NCBI GenBank assembly: GCA_023434025.1
Contig: JAEYTL010000008.1
Location: forward strand, 124,001 to 188,000
Length of the DNA: 64,000 nt
Direction of reading: 5' to 3'
Source: Bacteroidota bacterium
Lineage (GTDB): Bacteria; Bacteroidota; Bacteroidia; Flavobacteriales; Flavobacteriaceae
Position numbers and translations under genes: made by a program. Below the pieces are notes generated by a model. It was not told the DNA's origin and searched no databases. It saw nothing but the letters and a program-made list of their open reading frames with translations. This document shows, piece after piece, positions 1 through 8,356 of this stretch (position 1 is its first letter; each line of letters opens with the position of its first letter).

Positions 1-380
1 TTATGAAAAGAGACCGCCGAAACATCCCAGCCTTTGTGTGTAAAATCATAATTTTGATTGGTGTAATGATTTCCTTTTCGCACATTGACTGACATTCCGA
101 TAGAGTGAAGGACAAAATCTAATTTTCCCCCAAGAATCTCAGTTGCTTTATCTACTAAATTTTCTAAATCAGTCAGAGAGGTAGCATCAGCAGGAATAAT
201 CTGCGAACCTGTTTTTTCAGCCAGTTGATTTATGGTTCCCATACGCATGGCAATCGGAGCGTTTGTCAGCACAAAAGTCCCTCCTTCTTCATGCACGCGT
301 TCTGCCGTTTTCCATGCAATTGAATTTTCGTCCAGAGCCCCAAAAATTATTCCTCTTTTTCCTTTTAATAAATTATACAT
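1..380 (-). CDS. fabI: Enoyl-[acyl-carrier-protein] reductase (NADH), partial, N-terminal 126 residues
   Basis: This is the first part of a leftward gene whose 3' end lies outside the window. The translation from ATG at 380 begins MYNLLKGKRGIIFGA and continues through GALDENSIAWK, the unusual Rossmann cofactor loop of FabI, then ADATSLTD and VLHSIGMS, all typical of FabI in the short-chain dehydrogenase superfamily. FabI performs the last reductive step of each fatty-acid elongation cycle in the cytoplasm, reducing trans-2-enoyl-ACP with NADH. The Tyr-x(6)-Lys active site lies beyond the edge and cannot be checked. It follows recN after 48 bases that contain a perfect -7 element (412-419), so it may be transcribed alone as well as from the upstream operon. 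Confidence 0.93.
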   Translation of the reverse strand, partial: MYNLLKGKRGIIFGALDENSIAWKTAERVHEEGGTFVLTNAPIAMRMGTINQLAEKTGSQIIPADATSLTDLENLVDKATEILGGKLDFVLHSIGMSVNVRKGNHYTNQNYDFTHKGWDVSAVSFH

Positions 381-411
381 AATTGGTCTTAATTTAGTTT
401 GTATGATGTTT

Positions 412-419
412 CAAATATA
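412..419 (-). promoter_or_regulatory. -7 promoter element for fabI
   Basis: On the minus strand this reads TATATTTG, an exact match to the Bacteroidota sigma-A -7 consensus TAnnTTTG, about 30 bases before the fabI start. A TTG 15 bases upstream (435-437) is at a shorter spacing than usual for the -33 element, so the match is partial. Confidence 0.5.
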
Positions 420-428
420 ATTAAAATT

Positions 429-2081
429 TCAGTTCAATAATGCTTTTGCATGATTTAAAGCCGAATCAGATACGGTTGAACCGGATAGCATCTGAGCGAT
501 TTCAACAATTCGTTCTTCTTTATTCAGTAATTTAATTTCTGAATTGGTTTGTTCTCCGGCATCTGTTTTATAAACCTTGTAATGCGATTTTCCTTTCGAT
601 GCAATTTGCGGCAGATGCGTAATGGCAAAAACCTGCATTTTTAAACTCATTTCTTTCATTATATCACCCATTTTATTGGCTATTTCTCCGGAAACCCCCG
701 TATCAATTTCATCAAAAATGAGTGTCGGCAAATTAGAATAATTAGCCAGAATTGCTTTTACAGCCAGCATAATTCTTGACATTTCTCCTCCGGAAGCTAC
801 TTTTTTCAGCAATCCGAAATCAGAACCTTTGTTCGTGGATATCAAAAATTGAATATTGTCTTTGCCCTTGGCATAAAATGAATCAGAGAATGTGAGTTCA
901 ATACTAAACCGAACGTTCGGCATACCGAGCTGACTCAGAATATCAACCAGCATTTCGCTGAGTTTCGGAATATTTTTCTTTCTGTTTGTATGAATTTCTT
1001 GTGCTAAATCATTTAATTCTGCTTCATTACTTTCAAGCTGATGCTGAATATCGGCAATTTCATTTTCCAGAGAGGTCACAGAAGTTACCTTTTCTTCGAG
1101 TTCCTGTTGAATGTGCAACAATTCCTCTACCGAAGTAACCTGATGTTTCTTCTGTAGGTTATAAATGGTTTGCAAAGTTTGGTTTATCAGAATCAATTGC
1201 TCCGGGTCATTCACGACTGATCCGGATAAGTGCGTTAATTCATTCACAATATCTTTCAATTCAATGGCAAGACTATCTATACGCTCATAAAGCTGGGTAT
1301 ATTCCGCTGAAAACGCACTGATTCTCTGAACAGCACTTTTAAATTCTTTCAGGTTAACCAACAAGCCGAATTGTTCACTGTCTGCTAACGCTAAACTTTT
1401 TTCGAGCTGCTCACTGATTAATTCAACATTGTTTAATTTCTCTAACTCAGCTTCTAATTCAATTTGCTCAACTCCTGCCAACTTTGCTTCGGTTAATTCG
1501 GTGTAGAGAAAAGAATTGTAATCCTGCTCTTTTAATGTGGCAGCATATTGCTGTCTCTTATCGTTTAATCGATTTTTTAAGTCCCTGTAAATTTTGAGTT
1601 TTTCTGTATAATCATCCAGAAGTGACCGGTTAGAAGAAACCGCATCTATAATCTCAAACTGATAAAGTTCTTCTGTCAGTTCCCTGGTTTGATGTTGAGA
1701 ATGAATATCGAGTAAAAATTCACCCAGCTCTGCTAACACGTTTAAATTAACAGGACTGTCATTGATAAAAGCCCTTGATTTTCCGGAAGGCAATATTTCC
1801 CGACGAATAATGGTCTGGTCTTCATAATCCAAATCATTTACTTCAAAAAAAGCATTTAATTTGTAATTTGAAATTAAAAAATGGCCTTCTATGACACATT
1901 TTTCTTCCTTATTTTTGAGCGAAGTCAGATCGGCTCTCTTTCCCAGCACCAGCCCTAATGCTCCTAAAAGTATTGATTTTCCGGCTCCGGTTTCGCCGGT
2001 TATAATAGAAAAACCATCTGAAAAATCGATAGACAATCTTTCAATTAAGGCGTAATTCTTTATGGATAATGAAGTTAGCAT
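429..2081 (-). CDS. recN: DNA repair protein RecN
   Basis: RecN is a cytoplasmic SMC-like ATPase that acts at DNA double-strand breaks. The 550-residue protein has the expected architecture. An N-terminal Walker A motif, GETGAGKS, lies at residues 29-36. A long coiled-coil middle follows at roughly 150-400. The C-terminal half carries the ABC signature SGGEMSR, then Walker B LIFDEIDTG and the switch ITHLPQIA. Length matches the family. The start is ATG at 2081, because the P-loop lies where it should relative to it. It sits between a DUF4835 gene (89-base gap) and fabI, the usual order in Flavobacteriia. No SOS box was recognised in the 5' gap. Confidence 0.96.
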   Translation of the reverse strand: MLTSLSIKNYALIERLSIDFSDGFSIITGETGAGKSILLGALGLVLGKRADLTSLKNKEEKCVIEGHFLISNYKLNAFFEVNDLDYEDQTIIRREILPSGKSRAFINDSPVNLNVLAELGEFLLDIHSQHQTRELTEELYQFEIIDAVSSNRSLLDDYTEKLKIYRDLKNRLNDKRQQYAATLKEQDYNSFLYTELTEAKLAGVEQIELEAELEKLNNVELISEQLEKSLALADSEQFGLLVNLKEFKSAVQRISAFSAEYTQLYERIDSLAIELKDIVNELTHLSGSVVNDPEQLILINQTLQTIYNLQKKHQVTSVEELLHIQQELEEKVTSVTSLENEIADIQHQLESNEAELNDLAQEIHTNRKKNIPKLSEMLVDILSQLGMPNVRFSIELTFSDSFYAKGKDNIQFLISTNKGSDFGLLKKVASGGEMSRIMLAVKAILANYSNLPTLIFDEIDTGVSGEIANKMGDIMKEMSLKMQVFAITHLPQIASKGKSHYKVYKTDAGEQTNSEIKLLNKEERIVEIAQMLSGSTVSDSALNHAKALLN

Positions 2082-2170
2082 TCCCGATTTGTAAACTAAA
2101 ATACAATGGCAATGTACTCAATTTATCGGAACTTTTTGAGATGATGCCTGAGATAATATTGACAAAGTTA

Positions 2171-3055
2171 TTAAAACTTTATCTTAGACCAGTTTGAGGC
2201 ATTCAAAGGTGAAACACGGTTTAAATTATCAACTAAATCAGTAATATTAACGCTCGGGCCTCCTGTAAAAACAGACAAAATTTCATCTGATTTTGTATCA
2301 AAAAACACACGGGCCAGGTATGAATTAGGTCGAACCGAATGAATTTTAGACAAGGTTAAAATAGCATTTTTCACCCCTTCTTTTCCGGCCGTTAAATCAT
2401 TAGCCATAAGATCCAGCCCCTGGTTGTGATACTCATAGAAGCCTAATCGAACCGGACTGAATGTGCTGGAAAGCATATCGTTCACCAGAAAGAATCTGTT
2501 TTGCAGTCCGTCTGATTGCGACCAGCCTTTTCCTCCTGATTGCGAAACACTTACAATGTTTTGAGCAATTTCCAAGTACTCATTTCCACCTTGCGGCTCA
2601 AAAGAATCTGCATCAAATGCCAGAATCATATAGGCATAAAAAGCAACAACAGATACTAAATTGGAATCAAAACTGTTCGGGTTAAAAAACAGGTTTTCGA
2701 ATTCTACATAACGAAATGTAAAATCTTTATCATTAATGTTCAGAATCGGCGTGCTGTATGTTGAGTTATAAACCGGCCTTGCAGCCTGAACCTGAATAGT
2801 AGCCGTAAAGACATTGTTATTAAACTCAGAAACATTGATAAACATTGAACAATCGATGCGTTCATTGGTTTTAAAGTCCCGGGTTGTCCATTTATTTTTA
2901 TTGACAAACTCATTTAACGATGTTTCAAGTGTTTTGAAAATCTGCTGGTTTGTAGCGGTTATTCTTTCGGAATTTACTTTAACACTGCAGTTTAATTCCT
3001 GAGCCTGCGTAAAACCCAACACAAATAAAAATATAAAAACGACTGATTTATGCAT
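2171..3055 (-). CDS. DUF4835 family exported protein
   Basis: A 294-residue protein with a clear signal peptide (about residues 1-18, ending TQAQ) that matches the Bacteroidota-specific DUF4835 family as I know it. Its function is unknown. The mature part is mixed alpha/beta without obvious catalytic motifs. It contains a conserved-looking aromatic stretch near residues 115-150 (FRYVEFENLFF, then NSNLVSVVAFYAYMIL after a short gap). The start codon overlaps the end of coaBC by 8 bases, so the two are translationally coupled, and recN follows. The steady association with coaBC, rpoZ and bamD suggests an envelope-related housekeeping role, but this is inference. Confidence 0.85.
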   Translation of the reverse strand: MHKSVVFIFLFVLGFTQAQELNCSVKVNSERITATNQQIFKTLETSLNEFVNKNKWTTRDFKTNERIDCSMFINVSEFNNNVFTATIQVQAARPVYNSTYSTPILNINDKDFTFRYVEFENLFFNPNSFDSNLVSVVAFYAYMILAFDADSFEPQGGNEYLEIAQNIVSVSQSGGKGWSQSDGLQNRFFLVNDMLSSTFSPVRLGFYEYHNQGLDLMANDLTAGKEGVKNAILTLSKIHSVRPNSYLARVFFDTKSDEILSVFTGGPSVNITDLVDNLNRVSPLNASNWSKIKF

Positions 3056-4259
3056 GATCTTGTTGTATTACTTTATTCAAAATGTCTTTAGCCACTTCTT
3101 CTTTTGATTTAAGCGGCATAGGCTCTATTTGAAATGATTTATCAATAAACGTTACTTTGTTGGTTGCTTTGCCAAAACCGGCTCCTTCGTCATTGAGCGA
3201 GTTTAAAACAATCAAATCTAAGTTTTTTTTCTGAATTTTTAACTTTGCATGTTCAATTTCATTCTCCGTTTCCAATGCAAAACCAATTAAAAACTGCTGT
3301 TTTTTTATTTTACCCAAAGATGCCAAAATATCTTTTGTTTTTTCCATTTCAATCGAAAAATCACTTTCAGATTTTTTAATTTTTTGGTCTGCAACGGCTT
3401 TTGGTTTATAATCTGCCACGGCTGCTGCTGCAATGGCAACATCTATTGTTTCAAAATATAAATGACATTGTTCATACATCTCTTCTGCCGTTTGTACGCG
3501 AATCAGCTTTATTCCGGAATTGTTAACAGGCAAATGGGTTGGTCCTGAAATTAAAATAACGTCTGCACCAAGCCGCACTGCTTCATCAGCAATAGCATAT
3601 CCCATTTTTCCGGAAGAATGATTTCCTATAAAACGCACAGGATCTATGGCTTCGTATGTGGGACCGGCTGTAATCAGTATTTTTTTTCCGCTGAGTGGTA
3701 ATTTTCCCTGCATATCCTCTTCTAAAAAACGAATAATATGCTCGGGTTCAGCCATTCTTCCTTCTCCTGAAAGCCCGCTGGCCAGTTCACCGGATTCTGC
3801 CGGAATCATTATATTTCCGAATAATTTTAGCTTATGAAAATTAGCCGAAGTGGTCGGATGCTTATACATATCCAAATCCATTGCAGGAGCAAAGTAAACC
3901 GGGCATTTTGCGGACAGGTAAGTTGCCATTACCAGGTTATCACAATTTCCATTGGCCATTTTGGCAATTGTGTTGGCGGTAGCAGGAGCAACAAGCATTA
4001 TGTCGGCCCAAAGAGCTAGTTCAACATGATTATTCCACAACGCATTTTCATCTTCTTCGTTGTAAAATTCAGAAAAAACGGGATGTTTAGAAAGGGTTGA
4101 TAACGTTAAAGGGGTAACAAAATCCTTAGCGGCAGGTGTCATAATCACTTGCACCTGAGCACCTGCTTTTATAAAAAGTCTAACCAATGAAGCAGTTTTA
4201 TAGGCAGCAATTCCACCGGTGACACCCAGCAGTATTTTTTTCCCGTTTAAAACTGACAT
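3048..4259 (-). CDS. coaBC: Bifunctional phosphopantothenoylcysteine decarboxylase / phosphopantothenate-cysteine ligase
   Basis: CoaBC carries out two steps of coenzyme A synthesis: ligation of cysteine to 4'-phosphopantothenate, then decarboxylation to 4'-phosphopantetheine. The 403-residue protein shows the FMN-binding CoaC half first. This has GVTGGIAAYK near residue 12, the catalytic His in NNHVELA, the NGNCDNL motif, and the substrate flap Cys in AKCPVYFAPAMD. The CoaB half starts near residue 190 with ITAGPTYEAIDPVRFI, NHSSGKMG and a Lys-rich IKKSE loop. PAMD replaces the PAMN of proteobacterial enzymes, which I believe is normal for Bacteroidota. It starts 6 bases after rpoZ and overlaps the DUF4835 gene. 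Confidence 0.96.
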   Translation of the reverse strand: MSVLNGKKILLGVTGGIAAYKTASLVRLFIKAGAQVQVIMTPAAKDFVTPLTLSTLSKHPVFSEFYNEEDENALWNNHVELALWADIMLVAPATANTIAKMANGNCDNLVMATYLSAKCPVYFAPAMDLDMYKHPTTSANFHKLKLFGNIMIPAESGELASGLSGEGRMAEPEHIIRFLEEDMQGKLPLSGKKILITAGPTYEAIDPVRFIGNHSSGKMGYAIADEAVRLGADVILISGPTHLPVNNSGIKLIRVQTAEEMYEQCHLYFETIDVAIAAAAVADYKPKAVADQKIKKSESDFSIEMEKTKDILASLGKIKKQQFLIGFALETENEIEHAKLKIQKKNLDLIVLNSLNDEGAGFGKATNKVTFIDKSFQIEPMPLKSKEEVAKDILNKVIQQDHA

Positions 4260-4265
4260 GGTTCT

Positions 4266-4583
4266 TTATTTGGTAGTATCTCTGTGATAAATTTTTCCTT
4301 CTAACCACTCTTGTACGGCTAAAGCATGTGGTTTAGGTAATTTTTCATAGAATTTTGAAACTTCAATTTGTTCCTTGTTTTCAAAAATCTCTTCCAGACT
4401 ATCATTATAGGTAGCAAACTCTTCTAATTTTTCGATTAATTCCTTTTTGATTTCAGAATTAATCTGGTTTGCTCTCTTGGCGATAATAGTGATTGCTTCA
4501 TACACATTTCCGGTCGTCTGCTCAATCGCTCTCTTATCATATGTAATTGTGTTAACCGGAGCACTCGTTTTTTTTAAATCCAT
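4266..4583 (-). CDS. rpoZ: DNA-directed RNA polymerase omega subunit (Bacteroidota type)
   Basis: A 105-residue protein with the Bacteroidota RpoZ pattern. An N-terminal extension precedes the omega core NVYEAITIIAKRANQI, which matches the helix that clamps the beta' subunit, and a charged C-terminal region follows. Omega helps assemble and stabilise RNA polymerase. It lies between bamD (9-base gap) and coaBC (6-base gap), a conserved order in this phylum that supports the call. The sequence diverges from the E. coli protein, and identification rests on the core helix plus context. Confidence 0.88.
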   Translation of the reverse strand: MDLKKTSAPVNTITYDKRAIEQTTGNVYEAITIIAKRANQINSEIKKELIEKLEEFATYNDSLEEIFENKEQIEVSKFYEKLPKPHALAVQEWLEGKIYHRDTTK

Positions 4584-4592
4584 GATTTATGC

Positions 4593-5399
4593 TTATTTTG
4601 AATATTGTTGTAAAAGTTTATTGACGTCTTCTTTGATTTTATCTGCTTTTTCTTTGTATTTGGATTCCGGAAATTGCTTCAGGAATTTTTCATAATTCTC
4701 CAATGTTTCATCCAACCTTATCTTAACTTTTGAATCCACACTGTTAAGGGCATATTGATAACTTGCTTCAATTTTATAATAAAAGGCATCTTCGCGAAAA
4801 GGAGTACCGGGATAATCGGCTATAAAATTATCCAATGCTACAAGCGGAGCTTTAAAATCCCTGACAGCTTCGGCAATCACATGGTACTGTTTTGCAATCT
4901 CAAAGGCTTTTTTCTCTAGTTTTTCCCTCAGTTCTTTAACAATTACATTCGCCTGCGGAAGGTAAGATGATTCCGGATAGGAATCAATAAAACTCTGCAT
5001 TTTTTCAATTGCTTTGTCTGTATCTACCTGATCTAAGGAATAGACCGGAGATAGTTTTGAATAACACAATGCTCCCAAAAAAGCGGCTTCTTCTACTTTT
5101 TCACTTTTCGGATAACCCGAAGCGAAACTTTCAAACTGATAGCCGGCAGTGTAAAACTGTCCTGTTTTATATAAACTTTGTGCATACATATAAAACATCT
5201 TTTCTGCTTGTGGCTTCCCCCTGTATGAAGGGGCTATCTGTTCAAACAGGCGAATGGCCTTCTGGTACTTTCCATTGTTGTATTTTTCCTCAGCAACGGC
5301 ATATTTTACCGCAATATCTTCACTTTTCAAAGCCTTCTGATATGGGCTGCACGCACTGATTGTCAAAGCAACAAGAAAAACAAAATACAATTTATTCAT
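4593..5399 (-). CDS. bamD: Outer membrane protein assembly factor BamD
   Basis: BamD is an outer-membrane lipoprotein of the BAM complex, which inserts beta-barrel proteins. The 268-residue product has a lipoprotein signal peptide with the acylated Cys at residue 17 (ISAC-SPYQ). About five tetratricopeptide-like repeats follow, for example YNNGKYQKAIRLFEQI, LYKTGQFYTAGYQFESF and TDKAIEKMQSFIDSYPESSYL. Length and repeats fit the family. It is the first gene of the leftward run bamD-rpoZ-coaBC-DUF4835-recN(-fabI) and is preceded by a full Bacteroidota promoter (5454-5483). Confidence 0.93.
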   Translation of the reverse strand: MNKLYFVFLVALTISACSPYQKALKSEDIAVKYAVAEEKYNNGKYQKAIRLFEQIAPSYRGKPQAEKMFYMYAQSLYKTGQFYTAGYQFESFASGYPKSEKVEEAAFLGALCYSKLSPVYSLDQVDTDKAIEKMQSFIDSYPESSYLPQANVIVKELREKLEKKAFEIAKQYHVIAEAVRDFKAPLVALDNFIADYPGTPFREDAFYYKIEASYQYALNSVDSKVKIRLDETLENYEKFLKQFPESKYKEKADKIKEDVNKLLQQYSK

Positions 5400-5453
5400 T
5401 CGATGAATTTTATATGCCCTGTCCCAAGATATTTTATCTCAAAAACCGGACTG

Positions 5454-5483
5454 CAAATTTAGTTAATAATTGCAGACTACAAA
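5454..5483 (-). promoter_or_regulatory. Promoter for the bamD-rpoZ-coaBC operon
   Basis: On the minus strand TTTG (5483-5480) is followed by an 18-base spacer and TAAATTTG (5461-5454), a complete match to the Bacteroidota housekeeping promoter TTTG-N17-23-TAnnTTTG. Transcription should start near 5448, about 50 bases before the bamD ATG. It is the best promoter in the window. Confidence 0.75.
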
Positions 5484-5512
5484 ACATTTTTTTCATAGCC
5501 CATAAACACCGT

Positions 5513-5549
5513 AAAAAAACAAAAAGATGCGGGAATAACCGCATCTTTT
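5513..5549 (-). terminator. Rho-independent terminator after ferritin
   Basis: An 11-bp perfect stem (AAAAGATGCGG paired with CCGCATCTTTT, 522-532 with 539-549) encloses a short loop. It is followed on the minus strand by a T-rich run. It sits just after the ferritin stop codon and isolates ferritin from the bamD operon. Confidence 0.85.
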
Positions 5550-5570
5550 ATATTTAGATTAACACTGTAG

Positions 5571-6080
5571 TTATTTTGCCGGGGCTGTAGGACTCACAAA
5601 GTTCTTCATTTCATTATCAAAAAGATACAAACCGCCTTTGTCATCGCCAATCAAATTGATTTTATCTAAAATATAACGGGCCGTGGCTTCCTCTTCTATT
5701 TGTTCCGACACGTACCATTGCAGGAAATTATGTGTCGCAAAATCCCTTTCATCTAATGTAATTCCGACCAGATTATTAATGCTTTCAGAAACTTTTATTT
5801 CGTGTTCAAGCAATTGTTTAAAAAGGGCTTTGTAGTTTGACAGGTCTAAACTGGGCTCTAAAGTAGCTCCTACTTTGGCTTCTCCTCCTCTTTGGTTAAC
5901 ATATTTTATTAATTTGAGCATGTGCATCCTTTCTTCATCCGACTGATTGTACATAAAGGTTGAAATCCCTTCAAACCCCTGAACTTCTGCCCATGAAGCC
6001 ATAGCCAAGTATACCTGAGAGGAATCACCTTCCATTTTAATCTGATTATTCAATGCTGCTAATACGTTTGCTGATAACAT
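5571..6080 (-). CDS. Ferritin (non-heme iron storage, ferroxidase type)
   Basis: A 169-residue ferritin. It forms a 24-subunit cytoplasmic shell that oxidises Fe(II) and stores it as mineral. Ferroxidase-centre residues align with bacterial FtnA: Glu17, Glu50 and His53 (DEERMH), a Glu in the third helix (HEIKVSE region) and the EQIEEE stretch near residue 127. SWAEVQGFEG matches the first inter-helix turn. No heme-ligating Met of bacterioferritin type is obvious at the expected place, so FtnA type is preferred over Bfr. It has its own terminator downstream. The 32-base gap after dapA holds no convincing promoter, so co-transcription with dapA is possible. Confidence 0.94.
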   Translation of the reverse strand: MLSANVLAALNNQIKMEGDSSQVYLAMASWAEVQGFEGISTFMYNQSDEERMHMLKLIKYVNQRGGEAKVGATLEPSLDLSNYKALFKQLLEHEIKVSESINNLVGITLDERDFATHNFLQWYVSEQIEEEATARYILDKINLIGDDKGGLYLFDNEMKNFVSPTAPAK

Positions 6081-6112
6081 AATTTTAATTTTTCTTAATT
6101 TATAATCAACCG

Positions 6113-6994
6113 CTAATTTACAATTTTTTCAACAGACTGACGAATTCTGTTTGCCAAGTCTTCGTTAACTTTAACCAAAGGAAGTCTTACTGTATTTTCA
6201 CACCATCCCAAAACCCGGAAAACTTCTTTGATCCCGGCAGGGTTTCCTTGTTCAAAAATCAGATCGATAGCCTCGGCCAGTTGATAATGAAGCTGGTATG
6301 CCTCCTCCGTTTTTCGTGCTAACCCCAACCTGACCATTGTAGAAAATTGTTTCGGAAAGCCTTCGCCAATAACAGAAATCACACCGGCTCCACCCGCCAA
6401 AACCATTGGTAAGGTTATCATATCATCACCGGAAATAACCAAAAAGTCTTCCGGTTTATGCTGAATCAGTTTCATCGCCTGAACAATATCTCCAGCTGCT
6501 TCTTTAATCGCTACGATATTTTTAAAATCGTTAGCCAGACGCAAAACGGTAAACGGAAGCATATTACTGGCCGTTCTTCCGGGCACATTGTATAAAATCA
6601 CCGGTACTGGCGAAGCTTCAGCCACAGCTTTAAAATGCTGGTAAATTCCTTCCTGGGTTGGCTTATTGTAATATGGTGAGACCGAAAGAACGGCTGTAAA
6701 ATCTGTAAAATCTCTTGTTCGGAGCTCTTCAACAACCTCATTCGTATTGTTTCCGCCTACCCCTAAAACAAGTGGCAATCTTTTATTATTTACCTCAACA
6801 ACTGTTTTAATAACCAACTCTTTTTCAGCTTGTGTTAAAGTAGCTGTTTCTGCGGTTGTTCCCAAAACTACCAGGTAATCAATTCCGTTATCTATCTGAT
6901 AATGAACAATTTTTTTTAACGCCTCCGTATCAACGGATAAATCTTTTTTGAACGGGGTCACCAAAGCTACTCCGGTTCCAATAAGTGATTGCAT
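6113..6994 (-). CDS. dapA: 4-hydroxy-tetrahydrodipicolinate synthase
   Basis: DapA condenses pyruvate with aspartate semialdehyde, the first committed step of lysine and diaminopimelate synthesis. The 293-residue protein is a TIM barrel with all key residues visible. The Schiff-base Lys164 lies in VAIKEAAGD, and Tyr135 in ILYNVPGRT. Thr46 and Thr47 lie in GTTAET, and Tyr109 in SPYYNKP is the dimer-partner tyrosine. It follows the DUF6913-like gene after two bases, so the two are almost certainly co-transcribed. Confidence 0.96.
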   Translation of the reverse strand: MQSLIGTGVALVTPFKKDLSVDTEALKKIVHYQIDNGIDYLVVLGTTAETATLTQAEKELVIKTVVEVNNKRLPLVLGVGGNNTNEVVEELRTRDFTDFTAVLSVSPYYNKPTQEGIYQHFKAVAEASPVPVILYNVPGRTASNMLPFTVLRLANDFKNIVAIKEAAGDIVQAMKLIQHKPEDFLVISGDDMITLPMVLAGGAGVISVIGEGFPKQFSTMVRLGLARKTEEAYQLHYQLAEAIDLIFEQGNPAGIKEVFRVLGWCENTVRLPLVKVNEDLANRIRQSVEKIVN

Positions 6995-6996
6995 AA

Positions 6997-7515
6997 TTAT
7001 AGTTTGTTTAGTATTCTAAGGTATTTGAATAATTCATCTGCAAAAACAGCATATTTTTCGATGTCCGTATCAATCATAAAATGATTCAGTCGTTTGTCGG
7101 AGGAAGCGAATCCTACTTTAAAATCGGCTGCCGATTTGTAGGTAACAATCTGCAGGGGCGTTTTTTCAGCATCATAATAGCTTATTAACAAATCAAACGG
7201 TTTGGACTTGAATTCTTTTGCGTCTTTATTTTCAATTGTTCCCAGCCATGAAATATCTTTTTTACTGTAATGCGGATACTGTATATCTTCCTTCTTTTTA
7301 TATTTTGCTTTATAAGCCAAAACTGAAATATTCTGCGGTTTTATTCCTTTGGTGACCAAAAAATCAATTAATTCACTTTTTTTGTCAAAAACCGTTTCAT
7401 CTACCAAAACACCTACAGTTTGAATCGGCCGGTTTGAAATAACTGAATTGACATTAAGTGCACTTTTTTTTAATACTCTTTTAGCAGAAAAAGTCTTGAA
7501 ATTTTTTAAAAACAT
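6997..7515 (-). CDS. Conserved hypothetical protein (DUF6913-like)
   Basis: A 172-residue soluble protein that I recognise only as a Flavobacteriia-type hypothetical, probably the DUF6913 family that accompanies dapA. It has no signal peptide or membrane segment. The N-terminus is basic (residues 1-20). The middle has a Rossmann-like pattern (TVGVLVDETVFD, LVTKGIKPQNISVLAYK) and an acidic DLLISYYDAEK stretch. No catalytic motif is evident. It is the first gene of a two-gene unit with dapA and has a perfect -7 element about 20 bases upstream. Function is unknown. Confidence 0.75.
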   Translation of the reverse strand: MFLKNFKTFSAKRVLKKSALNVNSVISNRPIQTVGVLVDETVFDKKSELIDFLVTKGIKPQNISVLAYKAKYKKKEDIQYPHYSKKDISWLGTIENKDAKEFKSKPFDLLISYYDAEKTPLQIVTYKSAADFKVGFASSDKRLNHFMIDTDIEKYAVFADELFKYLRILNKL

Positions 7516-7525
7516 TGTACCTTTA
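7496..7525 (+). promoter_or_regulatory. Candidate promoter for the 5'-nucleotidase pair
   Basis: TTG (7496-7498), a 19-base spacer and TACCTTTA (7518-7525) match the Bacteroidota promoter with one mismatch at the last -7 base. It overlaps the start of the divergent gene on the other strand, so the two promoters face apart within about 50 bases. Confidence 0.4.
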
Positions 7526-7534
7526 CTTGGTTTA

Positions 7535-7542
7535 CAAATTTA
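7535..7542 (-). promoter_or_regulatory. -7 promoter element for the DUF6913-dapA unit
   Basis: The minus strand reads TAAATTTG, an exact TAnnTTTG match, 20 bases before the start codon of the 172-residue gene. No clear TTG is found at the -33 position. Confidence 0.5.
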
Positions 7543-7564
7543 CAGAATTAAAGTCGTTTTTTTG

Positions 7565-8350
7565 ATGCTAAAACTAAAAAACTATACCGTTGTAATGATA
7601 CATTTTGTGTTATTTATAACATTTTTATCACTGTTTTCCGGCTGTAAACCCAATTACCATGTTGTTAAAATAGAAGGAAAACAAATCGGCATAGCAGACC
7701 CAACTGCTGAAAATCCTGAACTCGAAAATTTTATCAAACCTTATCGGGATCACATCAATAAAGACTTAGACAGCGTTCTGGCCTTTTGTCCGGAAACACT
7801 GGACAAAAGTAAAGGTGAGTGGCAAACAAACATCGGCAATTTCATGGCCGATGTTTGCCTGAGCGAAAGCAACAAAATTTTCAGTAAACGCTATGGTAAA
7901 ATCATTGACATCTGCTTACTGAATCACGGCGGCATCCGTTCCATTATCCCGAAAGGTAATGTTACCGCCAGAACCGCTTTTGAAGTGATGCCCTTTGAAA
8001 ACAATATGGTTGTTGCAGCTCTAAGAGGTGATCAGGTTATGGAAATGGTGTACTATCTGATAGCAGAAAAGAAGCCTCACCCGTTGTGCGGAATGCAGTT
8101 AGTATTGGATAAGAACAGTAATTTTAAATCGGTTACCATTAACGGTCAACCATTGGATCCTGAAAAAATTTATTATGTAGCCACCTCCGATTACCTGGTT
8201 AATGGCGGGGATAACATGGTGTTTTTTCAAAAAAGCCCCCATATTTTTGATCTGGAATACAAAATAAGAAACTTACTGATCGACTATTTTAAAGCCGTTG
8301 ATACCTTACAGGCATCAGTTACTCCAAGAATCATTGTTGAGCATAACTAA
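7565..8350 (+). CDS. 5'-nucleotidase C-terminal-domain lipoprotein
   Basis: This 261-residue lipoprotein contains only the C-terminal substrate-binding domain of UshA-type 5'-nucleotidases. Motifs include NIGNFMADV, LNHGGIRSIIPKG, FEVMPFENNMVV and ATSDYLVNGGDNM, which matches the nucleotide-stacking loop. A lipobox LFSGC puts the acylated Cys at residue 26 from this ATG. An in-frame frame extending back to 7448 is longer but runs through the divergent gene and its promoter, so ATG 7565 is preferred; a later ATG (residue 11) is also possible. The catalytic metallophosphatase domain is the next gene, 6 bases downstream, so the enzyme is split over two proteins. Confidence 0.88.
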   Translation: MLKLKNYTVVMIHFVLFITFLSLFSGCKPNYHVVKIEGKQIGIADPTAENPELENFIKPYRDHINKDLDSVLAFCPETLDKSKGEWQTNIGNFMADVCLSESNKIFSKRYGKIIDICLLNHGGIRSIIPKGNVTARTAFEVMPFENNMVVAALRGDQVMEMVYYLIAEKKPHPLCGMQLVLDKNSNFKSVTINGQPLDPEKIYYVATSDYLVNGGDNMVFFQKSPHIFDLEYKIRNLLIDYFKAVDTLQASVTPRIIVEHN

Positions 8351-8356
8351 TTTAAA

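Noticed and set aside
7448..7564. A 39-codon N-terminal extension of the 5'-nucleotidase lipoprotein
   Set aside because: It overlaps the start of the divergent gene and both promoters, and it would bury the lipoprotein signal peptide that begins at ATG 7565.
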